NCBI RefSeq assembly: GCF_900107095.1
Contig: NZ_FNOR01000020.1
Coordinates: forward strand, 35,209-99,208
Source of the DNA: Collimonas sp. OK242
GTDB lineage: Bacteria > Pseudomonadota > Gammaproteobacteria > Burkholderiales > Burkholderiaceae_D
DNA: 64,000 bases
Direction of reading: 5' to 3'
The position numbers were made by a program, and so were the translations under genes. How positions within the stretch are numbered: the first letter of the stretch is position 1; every line of letters begins with the position of its first letter. Below, one piece after another: positions 35,916 to 44,252 of this stretch. Under the pieces are notes generated by a model. It worked only from the letters and a program-made list of their open reading frames with translations. It did not search any database and was not told the DNA's origin.

Positions 35916-36566
35916 CTATTGATAAGTAAGAATCAGGTTATGAATCAGCTTGGCCCAACCGTCCAACATGACAAACAGCAATAGCTTGAGTGGCACCGAA
36001 ACGACGGTGGGAGAGAACATCATCATGCCGAGCGCTAATAAGATGTTGGCCACAACCAGATCGATAATCACAAACGCGAGATAAATCAGAAACCCGATTT
36101 TGAAAGCCGCGGTCAGTTCAGTGACGGTAAAAGCGGGCACCAGCACGAGCAAGTCATTGTTTTTCAGTTTGGCGGCCTGTTCCGGCGGCCATATCTTTTG
36201 CGCCGAACGCACAAAAAATTCCCGTTCCCGCTGTTCCGCATGTTTTTCGAGGAAAGCTCTCAGCGGCTCGCGCCCCTGATTCATGATTTCAATCAGCCCG
36301 CTTATGCGCAAGCTGCCGTTTGTTATTTGCGCTTGCGAAACATCTGACATCTGATTGACAACCGGCGCCATGATATAAAACGACAAGATGAGTGCGAGGC
36401 CGTTGACGACCAGGTTCGGAGGCACTTGCTGCAACCCTATTGCGTTCCTGGCCAGACTGAATACCACAACCAGCTTGGCAAACGAGGTCACCATGACTGC
36501 GATAAAAGGAGCGAGGCTAAGTAACGCAAGGCTGATAATGAGAACGAGAGGATCTTGATTCAGCAT
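35916..36566 (-). CDS. sctR: Type III secretion export apparatus protein SctR
   Basis: A 216-residue YscR/FliP-family membrane protein. Diagnostic blocks are FAKLVVVFSLARNAIGLQQV, PPNLVVNGLALILS and the late VPLKLLLFVMLDGW. Five copies are expected per export gate. The start follows the sctQ stop by 16 bp in an A-rich stretch with no Shine-Dalgarno, so translation may depend on coupling to sctQ. Confidence 0.96.
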   Translation of the reverse strand: MLNQDPLVLIISLALLSLAPFIAVMVTSFAKLVVVFSLARNAIGLQQVPPNLVVNGLALILSFYIMAPVVNQMSDVSQAQITNGSLRISGLIEIMNQGREPLRAFLEKHAEQREREFFVRSAQKIWPPEQAAKLKNNDLLVLVPAFTVTELTAAFKIGFLIYLAFVIIDLVVANILLALGMMMFSPTVVSVPLKLLLFVMLDGWAKLIHNLILTYQ

Positions 36567-36582
36567 TTTTTGTTTTTTTTAA

Positions 36583-37647
36583 TCAGTCCAACGAAACGCC
36601 GCCTGCATCCGGAAGATTGTCCGGCTGGCGAACCTTTGTCAGTCGAACCGCGAGTCTTCTTCCCACCAGAACCAGACTCCCCTGTGCGATTAACTTGCCA
36701 TGGATCCGGACATTCACAACGGCATCGGCGGCTTCGTCCGGCAGCTGGAAGACGTAGTCCGGTGCGATATGAGCAATCTCTGACACCGGTAACGATAACT
36801 CGCCAAGATCAAATGAAACGGGTAATTCAAGCTGATTCATGTCGATGTGCATGTACGCATTCTCCGAAAAATTAGCTGCAAGATCCTGAAATCCCGGCGT
36901 TGAATCCATGGGCCGGGATTTCACGGTCAATATTTTGTGTTTCCAATGTGCGTAAAAAGTCGCATTGCTGCCTTTTGTCTCGATATCAAAACCAACCTGC
37001 AAGCCGTGCTTGTCCAATCGAACTTGATCCATCCAAATCAGGTCGCCCAATGACAGCTCGGCGATCTGCCCGGCGTGCAATCTTGTGATACCGACCTGAA
37101 GTCTCGTCCGCACCTGTAATTGGCCGACGGCGACCGATTGTTCTTTCCGCGCGGCAGGCAAATGCTTCCTGAACCAACCCAATGTCAGCGGCGAGCAAAC
37201 TGCAAACACCCCCATCGATTTCGTCTGCTGCGTCATATTCGTCAGTTCGAATGAAAATGACTGCCATCCGTCAGGTCCGTGCGGGGGATCCCACTCCACT
37301 TCGGCAGAATCCAGATCGTTTGCCACGCTCGATGGAAATTTCTCCAATAATCCAGACAGTATTTTTTGCACAGTGAGGGTGCGTAATACTTCCGGCATTT
37401 CCGTAAACGGTGCGCCGTTCAGCCGGGCATCCAATGCACCAAGCCGATTGAGGCCGACTGCCCATCGATGGTCACGCTGCCTGAAAAGAATTCGCACTTG
37501 AGACGTTTCAGATTGCGGTTCAATCCATTTCAACTCAAGTTCACCGCTGGCAAGCTGGAAGCGGATATCCGAACGCCATAAGAGCCATTGATTCATTTCT
37601 TCCAGCCAGGCGTCAGACAACACCGGGAGACATTGTTCAACAAGCAT
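36583..37647 (-). CDS. sctQ: Type III secretion cytoplasmic ring protein SctQ
   Basis: A 354-residue protein whose C-terminus is a SpoA/FliN-type domain (about 275-345: LELPVSFDLGELSLPVSEI and QGSLVLVGRRLAVRLTKV). The N-terminal part is divergent, as usual in YscQ/HrcQ. SctQ forms the sorting platform pods with SctK and SctL under the needle base. The ATG at 37647 was chosen; an upstream TTG would add seven residues. It follows sctP after a 111-bp gap, the longest spacing within the second half of the operon. Confidence 0.88.
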   Translation of the reverse strand: MLVEQCLPVLSDAWLEEMNQWLLWRSDIRFQLASGELELKWIEPQSETSQVRILFRQRDHRWAVGLNRLGALDARLNGAPFTEMPEVLRTLTVQKILSGLLEKFPSSVANDLDSAEVEWDPPHGPDGWQSFSFELTNMTQQTKSMGVFAVCSPLTLGWFRKHLPAARKEQSVAVGQLQVRTRLQVGITRLHAGQIAELSLGDLIWMDQVRLDKHGLQVGFDIETKGSNATFYAHWKHKILTVKSRPMDSTPGFQDLAANFSENAYMHIDMNQLELPVSFDLGELSLPVSEIAHIAPDYVFQLPDEAADAVVNVRIHGKLIAQGSLVLVGRRLAVRLTKVRQPDNLPDAGGVSLD

Positions 37648-37758
37648 ATTCTTGCTTTGCCGTTTCAAAAATGAGAGTGTTTGGTAGCAGGTCTGATGCC
37701 ATGTTTTCCGAGAAATCCGGCATCACCGGGCGCCGCGCTAAACGGAGGCGTAACCATC

Positions 37759-38583
37759 TCAACCACGCGCAATCGCGTCCACCTTGACCACCAGATTAGT
37801 TGATGCAGTAAGGCTTGCATTCAGCTTTTCGCGTTCACGCTGCATCACAAGCAATGTCTGCTGATCTGACGCATACAGGCGAACCTGCAACGATGCGCCC
37901 TGTCGTGACATTTCTATCATGGCGCCTGGCAGGATCGCCCCCACGTCCAGCACGACGCTGCCGAAACTACTCGAACCAGATTGATTTCCCATATAGAGAG
38001 ACTGGCAAAAATTCTCTAAAAGGGTATGCAACTCGGTTTCATTGACGATGGGTGCCGAGCTGTTTCCAGAAGACACGACCGGTGCCATGGATGGAATATG
38101 TGTCGGCAGTGGCGCTTGGCCCATCGGCAAACCGCCGTGGAATTCTTTCAAAACGTCGTCATGCCGGGTTGGCGACTGCATCGCCATAAGCGGGCCGGAG
38201 GCAGCCACATCGACCAGATTGTGTTTCGCATCATGCGGGGGCGGCGGGCTTTGATGAGCGCTATCCCGATAGTTCTCTCTGATCTGCTGGATCGTCAAAT
38301 CCTTCGTTGGCATTGCAAGCGCTCGGCATTCCAGCCCGGGCAATCCTGATATTGCCGCCGTAGTAACAAGCTTGGCGCCGCCCTGCGGCAGATCGTCGGG
38401 CGATATCTGGCTGGCCAAGCGAGGATCCGCCTGCCCAAGCCCGGCAGCTTTCCACATTTGAATCGCAGCGGCGCTTGGTTTGCCTGATGGAAGCATCTGC
38501 GACACATGCGAAGACGCAAAACGGGTATCCAGGGCGTCGCCGCACATGGGTATTGTAGTTGGCATGGCTGGATTGGCTGGCAT
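37759..38583 (-). CDS. sctP: Type III secretion needle-length/substrate-switch protein SctP
   Basis: A 274-residue protein placed where ysc-type operons have sctP. The N-terminal two thirds are Pro/Ser/Met-rich and poorly conserved. The C-terminal domain reads GSVVLDVGAILPGAMIEMSR followed by LQVRLYASDQQTLLVMQ, similar to the FliK/HpaP substrate-specificity domain. It should set needle length and trigger the SctU switch. The ATG lies two bases after the sctO stop, indicating coupling. Family assignment rests on position and C-terminal pattern rather than strong identity. Confidence 0.75.
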   Translation of the reverse strand: MPANPAMPTTIPMCGDALDTRFASSHVSQMLPSGKPSAAAIQMWKAAGLGQADPRLASQISPDDLPQGGAKLVTTAAISGLPGLECRALAMPTKDLTIQQIRENYRDSAHQSPPPPHDAKHNLVDVAASGPLMAMQSPTRHDDVLKEFHGGLPMGQAPLPTHIPSMAPVVSSGNSSAPIVNETELHTLLENFCQSLYMGNQSGSSSFGSVVLDVGAILPGAMIEMSRQGASLQVRLYASDQQTLLVMQREREKLNASLTASTNLVVKVDAIARG

Positions 38584-38585
38584 AT

Positions 38586-39101
38586 TCAAAATCTCATTTC
38601 TGCAGGTATAAGCTGTTCAGAAAACCACTTTCTCAAACCCGTATCCTCATTTTGGTCGGATTCATGGCGGCGTATTATTTTTGCATCCTGGTTTTTCAAA
38701 TCGGCCTGTTGCTCTTCTGCAAAGCGAATCTTTTCCTGATGACGGATCAAATCGCGATTTAACGTCGCAATTCGCATCTGTATGTCGGCACGCCGAGCCT
38801 CCATCCCTGCCTGGTGCTGCCTGAGCAGATTCTCGATTTCCCGCAGTTGCATATGATGAGCGTTATAGTTGCGGCCGTTTCCGAGAGTCCCTCCTTCTTG
38901 CAACCATTTTTGCCATTGGGATTGCCAATCACGCCGTTGATCGGAGACCAGTTTCATGTCGTCGCGCAGGAGCAGGAGCAGCTTGTCCACGTTGTTCCTG
39001 TCGTTGATTCCTGCGGACCTGAGTATCTCGATTCTGTCCATGCGCAAGCGATATACGCGAATTAGATTTAGCAACTGGGATTCCATGCAATCGGTCTGCA
39101 T
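38586..39101 (-). CDS. sctO: Type III secretion stalk protein SctO
   Basis: A 171-residue, almost wholly helical coiled-coil protein rich in Gln, Arg, Glu and Leu (LREIENLLRQHQAGMEARRA). This matches YscO/FliJ, the stalk that sits in the ATPase ring and contacts SctV. The ATG at 39101 has GGAG six bases upstream and overlaps the region of the sctN stop (TGATATG). An ATG 14 codons earlier lies inside sctN and is less likely. Assignment is by position and helical character. Confidence 0.85.
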   Translation of the reverse strand: MQTDCMESQLLNLIRVYRLRMDRIEILRSAGINDRNNVDKLLLLLRDDMKLVSDQRRDWQSQWQKWLQEGGTLGNGRNYNAHHMQLREIENLLRQHQAGMEARRADIQMRIATLNRDLIRHQEKIRFAEEQQADLKNQDAKIIRRHESDQNEDTGLRKWFSEQLIPAEMRF

Positions 39102-39102
39102 A

Positions 39103-40428
39103 TCAGTCTCCAACCAACCGAGCGAGCTGTTCGATGCTGTCATAGAAATCGCCTATTTCTCCGGTCTTTTGCCGCAGAAACTGGCGCATGGGCTCGTGAG
39201 TACGGATCGCTTTGTCGGCGAACTTATCATTGCCATGCTGGATCTCTCCCATTTGCAATAGCATTTCGACAGATTCATATTTCCGCATCAATTCGCGCAG
39301 CATTCCTGCATTTTCATAATGTCCATCCGATACCACCTGACGCATCACGCGGCTGCGGCTCAGCGGGATATCGATGGCAGGGAAAGAATTGGCGTTGGCC
39401 AGCAGAGGCGAAAGAATAATGTGCCCGTCCAAGGTGGCGCGCATCTCTTCCCCAATCGGATCGCCCGCAATATCATCCTCAAGCAAGACAGTAAAAAAAG
39501 ATGTGATCGAGCCTATGGCATTTTGCCCGGCTCGCTCGAACAATTTTGGCAGAGCAGTCAATGCGGAAGGCGGAAATCCTCTTCGCGTGGGCGGTTCTCC
39601 GGCGGCAAGGCCGATCTCACGCAATGCGCGCGCATAGCGCGTCACAGAATCCATCAAGAGAAGAACGGCACAACCCTGATCGCGAAAATATTCTGCAATT
39701 GCCATCGCAACACATGGCGCTTTGGCGCGTTCCGCCGCAGAACGGTCGGAGGTTGTCACCACGAATATGGTTTTCCGCATCTTGTCCGTTTCGGAAAAAT
39801 GCTGAATGAATTCGCTGACTTCCCTGCCTCGTTCTCCCACCAGCGCGACAACATTGACATCGCTATCGGCACCTTCCGCAATCATGGACAACAGGGTACT
39901 CTTACCTGAACCGGCCGGCGAAAATATACCGATACGCTGCCCCCTGCCGCAGGTCAGCAATGCATCGATGGCGCGCACCCCGGTTTGGAAAACATCTTTC
40001 ACCGGCCGGCGTTCAAATGGACTAGGTGCAGCGGCGAGTAGCGGATAGTCCACCATATCTGTCGTGATCAGATCTCTTTTTAGCGGAACGCCAAAACCAT
40101 CCAGTGTCTGCCCCAGCAATTCGGGACCGACACGGATAGACGGTACGTGCCCAAGATTTTGGACATGCGTCTGGACCGATAGCCCCGTCAATTCGCCATA
40201 GGGCATCAACAGCAGGCCATCCCGCGTAACGCCGACTACTTCTGCCGACAACTGCCAGTCGCTGCCGGGGTTATAGAGCTGGCAAACATCGCCAATCCGC
40301 GCAGAAATTCCGGCCGCCTTGATCAGGGTTCCCACCGCCTGAGTCACCCGTCCCTTGATTTCCAAGGGTTGCAATCTATGCGTAGCGGTGTCCAATATTT
40401 CAGCGAAGTATTCCTGTTGGTTCAACAT
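39103..40428 (-). CDS. sctN: Type III secretion ATPase SctN
   Basis: A 441-residue hexameric ATPase (YscN/FliI) that strips chaperones and energises substrate entry. Walker A is FSPAGSGKST around K176, GER at 198-200 carries the catalytic Glu region, and Walker B is AVLLLMDS with D260. YARALREIGLAAGEPPTRRG is the family sequence after Walker B. The start overlaps the sctL stop by one base (TGATG). Confidence 0.97.
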   Translation of the reverse strand: MLNQQEYFAEILDTATHRLQPLEIKGRVTQAVGTLIKAAGISARIGDVCQLYNPGSDWQLSAEVVGVTRDGLLLMPYGELTGLSVQTHVQNLGHVPSIRVGPELLGQTLDGFGVPLKRDLITTDMVDYPLLAAAPSPFERRPVKDVFQTGVRAIDALLTCGRGQRIGIFSPAGSGKSTLLSMIAEGADSDVNVVALVGERGREVSEFIQHFSETDKMRKTIFVVTTSDRSAAERAKAPCVAMAIAEYFRDQGCAVLLLMDSVTRYARALREIGLAAGEPPTRRGFPPSALTALPKLFERAGQNAIGSITSFFTVLLEDDIAGDPIGEEMRATLDGHIILSPLLANANSFPAIDIPLSRSRVMRQVVSDGHYENAGMLRELMRKYESVEMLLQMGEIQHGNDKFADKAIRTHEPMRQFLRQKTGEIGDFYDSIEQLARLVGD

Positions 40429-41111
40429 CAGCTGTCCTCCCGCAACGGTTCGGTGTGCAGATGCTGAGAAGTTCGCGATCCGCCGGATTCTGCCCGCCTG
40501 CCTGCAAACACGCTGATCAAGCTCTGGCGAATGACATTCAATTGATGTTCCAGGCCACCGTCAACCGCACCGTATTCTGTTTCCAGTACGCAATCCCCGA
40601 AGCGCATATGAGGGTCTTTAGCGACATCGATAAATTCTACGTAAGGGTAATCGCAAAGAATTTTTTGCAGAATATCATTGACCTCTTCAAACTGAATCGC
40701 AGCTACCCTCAAGCACATCTTTTTTTCCTGGCCTGCAGCCTGGATCACCTGCCGAACCAGTTTTTCGATTAGCAGGCTTTCATCAAGCGAGCCCAGCACT
40801 GTCTTCAACGCGTTCATCACCGTGTTAACCAGGCGCGCTTCCAGCCCTATGTAGGTCGACTCGAGCCGCATGACGCTGTCGATCATGCGCGCTGCGAACT
40901 CTTGGCCGCCCTTGGCGAATCCTTCCTGGTAACCTAGCTCACATTCCCGGGCAATTTCAGCATCCGCGCTTGCGCGCCGTTGCTTGGCATAGGCGCGCGC
41001 ATCTGCGAGCAAAGCTGCGGCCTCAATCGAGGTTGCATACACTTCCGCCTTGACCACTTTGCCGTCACTGATGGCAAGCGCGCGCTTATCAATCAGAGTC
41101 AGTCGTTGCAT
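40428..41111 (-). CDS. sctL: Type III secretion ATPase regulator SctL
   Basis: A 227-residue YscL/FliH-type protein that tethers the ATPase to the sorting platform. It has an Ala/Arg/Glu-rich helical N-terminal half with GYQEGFAKGGQEFAARM, the FliH-like glycine-containing helix, and a C-terminal domain with DYPYVEFIDVAKDPHMRFGD. The ATG at 41111 has AGGAG six bases upstream and lies inside the end of sctK (23-bp overlap). Confidence 0.9.
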   Translation of the reverse strand: MQRLTLIDKRALAISDGKVVKAEVYATSIEAAALLADARAYAKQRRASADAEIARECELGYQEGFAKGGQEFAARMIDSVMRLESTYIGLEARLVNTVMNALKTVLGSLDESLLIEKLVRQVIQAAGQEKKMCLRVAAIQFEEVNDILQKILCDYPYVEFIDVAKDPHMRFGDCVLETEYGAVDGGLEHQLNVIRQSLISVFAGRRAESGGSRTSQHLHTEPLREDS

Positions 41112-41895
41112 GAGGCTCTCCTGGAAATTCGATGGCAACGTGACCGTGCCAGACGGGAAAAGTCTTTTTCAGGACATCAAAGAACAATGCGACCAATAAA
41201 TCTCTCTTGCTTTCATGCAGCCTGAATGATTTTGCATTCTTCCAGGCAGGCGAAAATTTGAGCTTCAATCTGCCACGTACCGCGATGTCGCTTTCCGATA
41301 ATGTCGACAGAATCAATCTAAAGGCAAACTGATGCCAGTCGTCGTCGGTACCAAGCGCTTCAATCCCGGCATCGCCCAAGCCTTGCAATGACGCAGTTGC
41401 CGGCGATAACGCGGGATCTGGCCCGGTGACCCAACGCAATCCGAATTCACGACATGCCGAACCCATGACTTGATCGATTTCTCTAATACGTTCACCCAGC
41501 ACGATCTTGCGTAAATAGGGTTGTACCAAAACGGCCGCAACATGCTGTGCCAGCAGGATGAGATCCGATGCGTCGAGCAGCATCATTCTTTTTGCTCGAT
41601 CCGAAAAATCGAAATCATAGGACTGTTCCAGCCGGCCAGATCGCAATAAGGCGTCCGAAAGGCAGCGCAGCCAGTATGGATTCCAGTCATTTCCGTTTGA
41701 GTCCAGCAGAGCATCATCTGGCAATGCATCGAGTGACTTGATCCGCGCAGGATGAACATATAACGCGGGGAAGAGATTGAATTTAAGAATCAGATCAAAG
41801 AATCGATCATGCACGATCGGCAACGCGTATCCCGTTTCAGCCAAGCACATTGCCTGCTCCGTACCCCCAAAATGCCTGGCCTCGTCAACATCCAT
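41089..41895 (-). CDS. sctK: Type III secretion sorting-platform protein SctK-like
   Basis: A 268-residue cytoplasmic protein between sctJ and sctL, the position of yscK. It has no recognisable enzyme motif. Segments such as NLFPALYVHPARIKSLDALP and LLDASDLILLAQHVAAVLVQ fit the poorly conserved SctK family, which links SctD to SctQ and SctL. GGGGA precedes the ATG. Identity with Yersinia YscK is not judged high by eye, so the call leans on gene order. Confidence 0.68.
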   Translation of the reverse strand: MDVDEARHFGGTEQAMCLAETGYALPIVHDRFFDLILKFNLFPALYVHPARIKSLDALPDDALLDSNGNDWNPYWLRCLSDALLRSGRLEQSYDFDFSDRAKRMMLLDASDLILLAQHVAAVLVQPYLRKIVLGERIREIDQVMGSACREFGLRWVTGPDPALSPATASLQGLGDAGIEALGTDDDWHQFAFRLILSTLSESDIAVRGRLKLKFSPAWKNAKSFRLHESKRDLLVALFFDVLKKTFPVWHGHVAIEFPGEPHATTDSD

Positions 41896-41908
41896 CTTGT
41901 CCCCTTAT

Positions 41909-42763
41909 TCAGTGGAATCTGTTCTTCGCGCTTGCCACCGGCCGTTCGCCACGCTCATTGGAATCCATCCCGGATGACGATGGCTTGACGTAGCTCCAGA
42001 GCAGCGCGCGCAAACGAGTCGCGAAAAACAATGCCACCGCCAGCAGGACAACCAGCAACCAAGGCAAGCCCAACAGCATCCACAACGTGGACACACTGGA
42101 AGCGGCTACCAATGCGCCAAAGAATCGGGTAATGGGAACATCGGAAGGCGTCGTCGAGGTTGCGGTCGCGGGAAACAAGGTTACTGCGACACGGTCGACC
42201 GTCAAGCCTTCGACACTATGCACCACCATATCCTTGACGGCAGGCAGAATCACCTGCATGTTCATATCGGCGCGGTGTTTCAGGAAAACAGAGGCTGAGG
42301 TAGGCTTGACCTGATTGGCTAAGGGATCATTGTCTGGCATGACGATATGCACGCGCGCAACCAGCACGCCGTCAATCTTGGACAACGTCGCAGCGAGTCC
42401 CTGTTCAATGCCATAGATGAAACGGATGCGTTCCTCGGCGGGAGTCGCGATCAACTGATTGCGCGCGAATAGATCACCCATGGTGCGATAAGGTTCCTCC
42501 GGCTCCGCATTCATCTTAAGCAATTCGATAGCGAGCGCCATCTTGCTCTCGCTGACCAAAATGCTGTATCCCTTTTCACCGTCCGCGCGCTTGTCTGCCT
42601 CAACGCCGCCTTTGAGCAGCGTTAGCAGAATATTGTTGGCTTCGCGTTCACTGAGCTGGTTATAGACTGCCTCCTTGCAACCCGACAAAAAAGCCAGTGA
42701 TGTAACAAGACAGGTAAGTATCAGCCACCTTCTGAAATCAATTACAGAAAACAGATACTTCAT
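41909..42763 (-). CDS. sctJ: Type III secretion inner-membrane ring lipoprotein SctJ
   Basis: A 284-residue lipoprotein (YscJ/PrgK/FliF family). The signal peptide ends in the lipobox LSGC with lipidated C29. The two ring-building domains follow, with EREANNILLTLLKGGVEADK and VARVHIVMPDNDPLAN as family blocks. A transmembrane helix near residues 220-243 (LLGLPWLLVVLLAVALFFAT) anchors the C-terminus. It overlaps sctI by four bases. Confidence 0.96.
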   Translation of the reverse strand: MKYLFSVIDFRRWLILTCLVTSLAFLSGCKEAVYNQLSEREANNILLTLLKGGVEADKRADGEKGYSILVSESKMALAIELLKMNAEPEEPYRTMGDLFARNQLIATPAEERIRFIYGIEQGLAATLSKIDGVLVARVHIVMPDNDPLANQVKPTSASVFLKHRADMNMQVILPAVKDMVVHSVEGLTVDRVAVTLFPATATSTTPSDVPITRFFGALVAASSVSTLWMLLGLPWLLVVLLAVALFFATRLRALLWSYVKPSSSGMDSNERGERPVASAKNRFH

Positions 42764-43167
42764 GCGCGCAACATGCTCTGCACGGAATCTTCACTGCTTT
42801 TCGACCCCTGCCTGACCGCATCGACCTTCATCTGCATATCCAGAGAAATCATGGTTACCTTGGCCGCCGCAGCCGGGATTTCATAAGGCTTCAAATTACT
42901 CATGGCAGCAACTGCCTGCATCAATTCTTCACGATGAAATACATCGTCCAAACCATATTTCGCGGTATCGAAAGTCGCTGGACCATTCGTGCCATTTGCC
43001 TCGCCGAACGCCGCATTGGCTTGAGCAGGCTGACCATTCATCAAAAGCTGGAAGCGCTCGACGGTATTCTCGGAGACTGACTGATTAACCCAACTTGCTT
43101 CATGCTGTTCAGTAAGTTTGTTTAGTGCACTCGAATCGACCTGATTGTATATTTGTGCTCCACTCAT
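42760..43167 (-). CDS. sctI: Type III secretion inner-rod protein SctI
   Basis: A 135-residue helical protein in the yscI position. The C-terminal half (about 80-135) carries ELMQAVAAMSNLKPYEIPAA and VTMISLDMQMKVDAVRQ, matching the hydrophobic/polar pattern of inner-rod proteins at their most conserved end. It polymerises inside the base and is an early substrate. The second of two close ATGs (43167) was chosen because GAGG is six bases upstream. Confidence 0.82.
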   Translation of the reverse strand: MSGAQIYNQVDSSALNKLTEQHEASWVNQSVSENTVERFQLLMNGQPAQANAAFGEANGTNGPATFDTAKYGLDDVFHREELMQAVAAMSNLKPYEIPAAAAKVTMISLDMQMKVDAVRQGSKSSEDSVQSMLRA

Positions 43168-43212
43168 TTTCATCCTCACGTTTTCATTCAACATGCCAAG
43201 CAATAGCACTCA

Positions 43213-43671
43213 TCAGACCTGATGGTTGTAGTGCCGAAAAAATTGCAAACCCTCGGTGGGGGTCTTGTGCTCCCGGCTAGCTTGTTGCTGCTTGGCCAGG
43301 TCATAACAGGAACGAGCGACGTTCATCGCGTCTGTGTCGGTTTGGCGACTGAGCACGTGATCCAGCAGGGCCAAGGCTCCCGGTTTTTCCTGCTGCACCA
43401 GACAAACTCCCAATACCGACATGATCATCTGATTATCTGGAAATTTTTTTTGCAGAAACTGCAGCAATTCGATCGCTTCGTCTGCTTTGTCATAACGGGC
43501 ATAGACGAGCGCCAGATTAATTTCGGAATGAGGTTGATCAGGCCTGATTTTCGCCAGGCCCGAAAAAATCGTCACCGCTTGGTCGGATAATCCCATTTCA
43601 CTGGCAAGAAATCCCACCTCCGCTAAATGCTGCATAGCAGAAAGGGTCAAGACCTCTATGTTTTGTGTCAT
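43213..43671 (-). CDS. YscG-like TPR chaperone of the needle subunit
   Basis: A 152-residue protein made of helical repeats of the tetratricopeptide kind (SEINLALVYARYDKADEAIE, NQMIMSVLGVCLVQQEKPGA). It lies between sctF and sctI, the yscG place. In Yersinia and Pseudomonas, YscG/PscG with YscE/PscE hold the needle subunit soluble. The HrpB1/HrpK family of plant pathogens has the same size and fold and is an alternative name. Confidence 0.72.
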   Translation of the reverse strand: MTQNIEVLTLSAMQHLAEVGFLASEMGLSDQAVTIFSGLAKIRPDQPHSEINLALVYARYDKADEAIELLQFLQKKFPDNQMIMSVLGVCLVQQEKPGALALLDHVLSRQTDTDAMNVARSCYDLAKQQQASREHKTPTEGLQFFRHYNHQV

Positions 43672-43705
43672 GGAATATCCGCCTGCAGTCGTGAATCGAT
43701 GAAGG

Positions 43706-43906
43706 TTAAGCTCGACCTGCCTGTGCTTTGCTTGAGTCGTCTTGCGCTTTCTTGAGCGATTCCAGTGCAGCAGAAATCACCGATACATTGGCTGCGAGCG
43801 CAGGGATTTTTGCCGGATCGGTGTTGCTGTTCAAATCTGCAATAGCACTTTGCAATGCATTTGACTGGTTAGTCAGACCGCTTGTATTTACGCCTGAAAC
43901 TGACAT
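43706..43906 (-). CDS. sctF: Type III secretion needle subunit SctF
   Basis: A 66-residue small polar helical protein starting MSVSGVNTSGLTNQSNALQS, with CGGAG before the ATG. The NTDPAKIPALAANVSVISAA segment resembles the P-x-x-P turn between the two helices of MxiH/YscF/PscF, followed by a C-terminal helix. It is about 15-20 residues shorter than the usual needle subunits. Placement between the YscE-like and YscG-like chaperone genes supports the assignment. Confidence 0.78.
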   Translation of the reverse strand: MSVSGVNTSGLTNQSNALQSAIADLNSNTDPAKIPALAANVSVISAALESLKKAQDDSSKAQAGRA

Positions 43907-43985
43907 AGTTGGCTCCGAAAAGAAAAAGTCCCATGACGGGATCACTCATAAAAAACAACAGCCGGATGACTGCTGCGTAAAAAAT

Positions 43986-44252
43986 CTATTTGGCGTGACA
44001 CCTGTCCCAAAAACGGGCTATCACTTGCGCTGCTATTTCCGCTATTTCAAGCGCGGATTGGTTGACCGCGCATTCTTCAACGGACATCGGCTGCCGGAGA
44101 TTTGCGCTTGCGTGAAGTTGCAAGACTTCAAAAACATGGCAATATTGGTCTCTAAGGATGCCGTGCTGGTCTTGCATCAGGCTTCGCGCCAGCGGCGTCA
44201 TCATCGATTCGTGCGTGCTGTCGTTGCACTGATGTTCAGGAATCTTCATCAT
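43986..44252 (-). CDS. YscE-like small T3SS chaperone
   Basis: An 88-residue helical protein with its ATG directly after the sctD stop (TAGATG), in the position of yscE. It is rich in Gln, His, Glu and Ala with no motif of its own. YscE-type proteins partner YscG to cap the needle subunit, and the following two genes fit that trio. Assignment is by size and order only. Confidence 0.6.
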   Translation of the reverse strand: MMKIPEHQCNDSTHESMMTPLARSLMQDQHGILRDQYCHVFEVLQLHASANLRQPMSVEECAVNQSALEIAEIAAQVIARFWDRCHAK

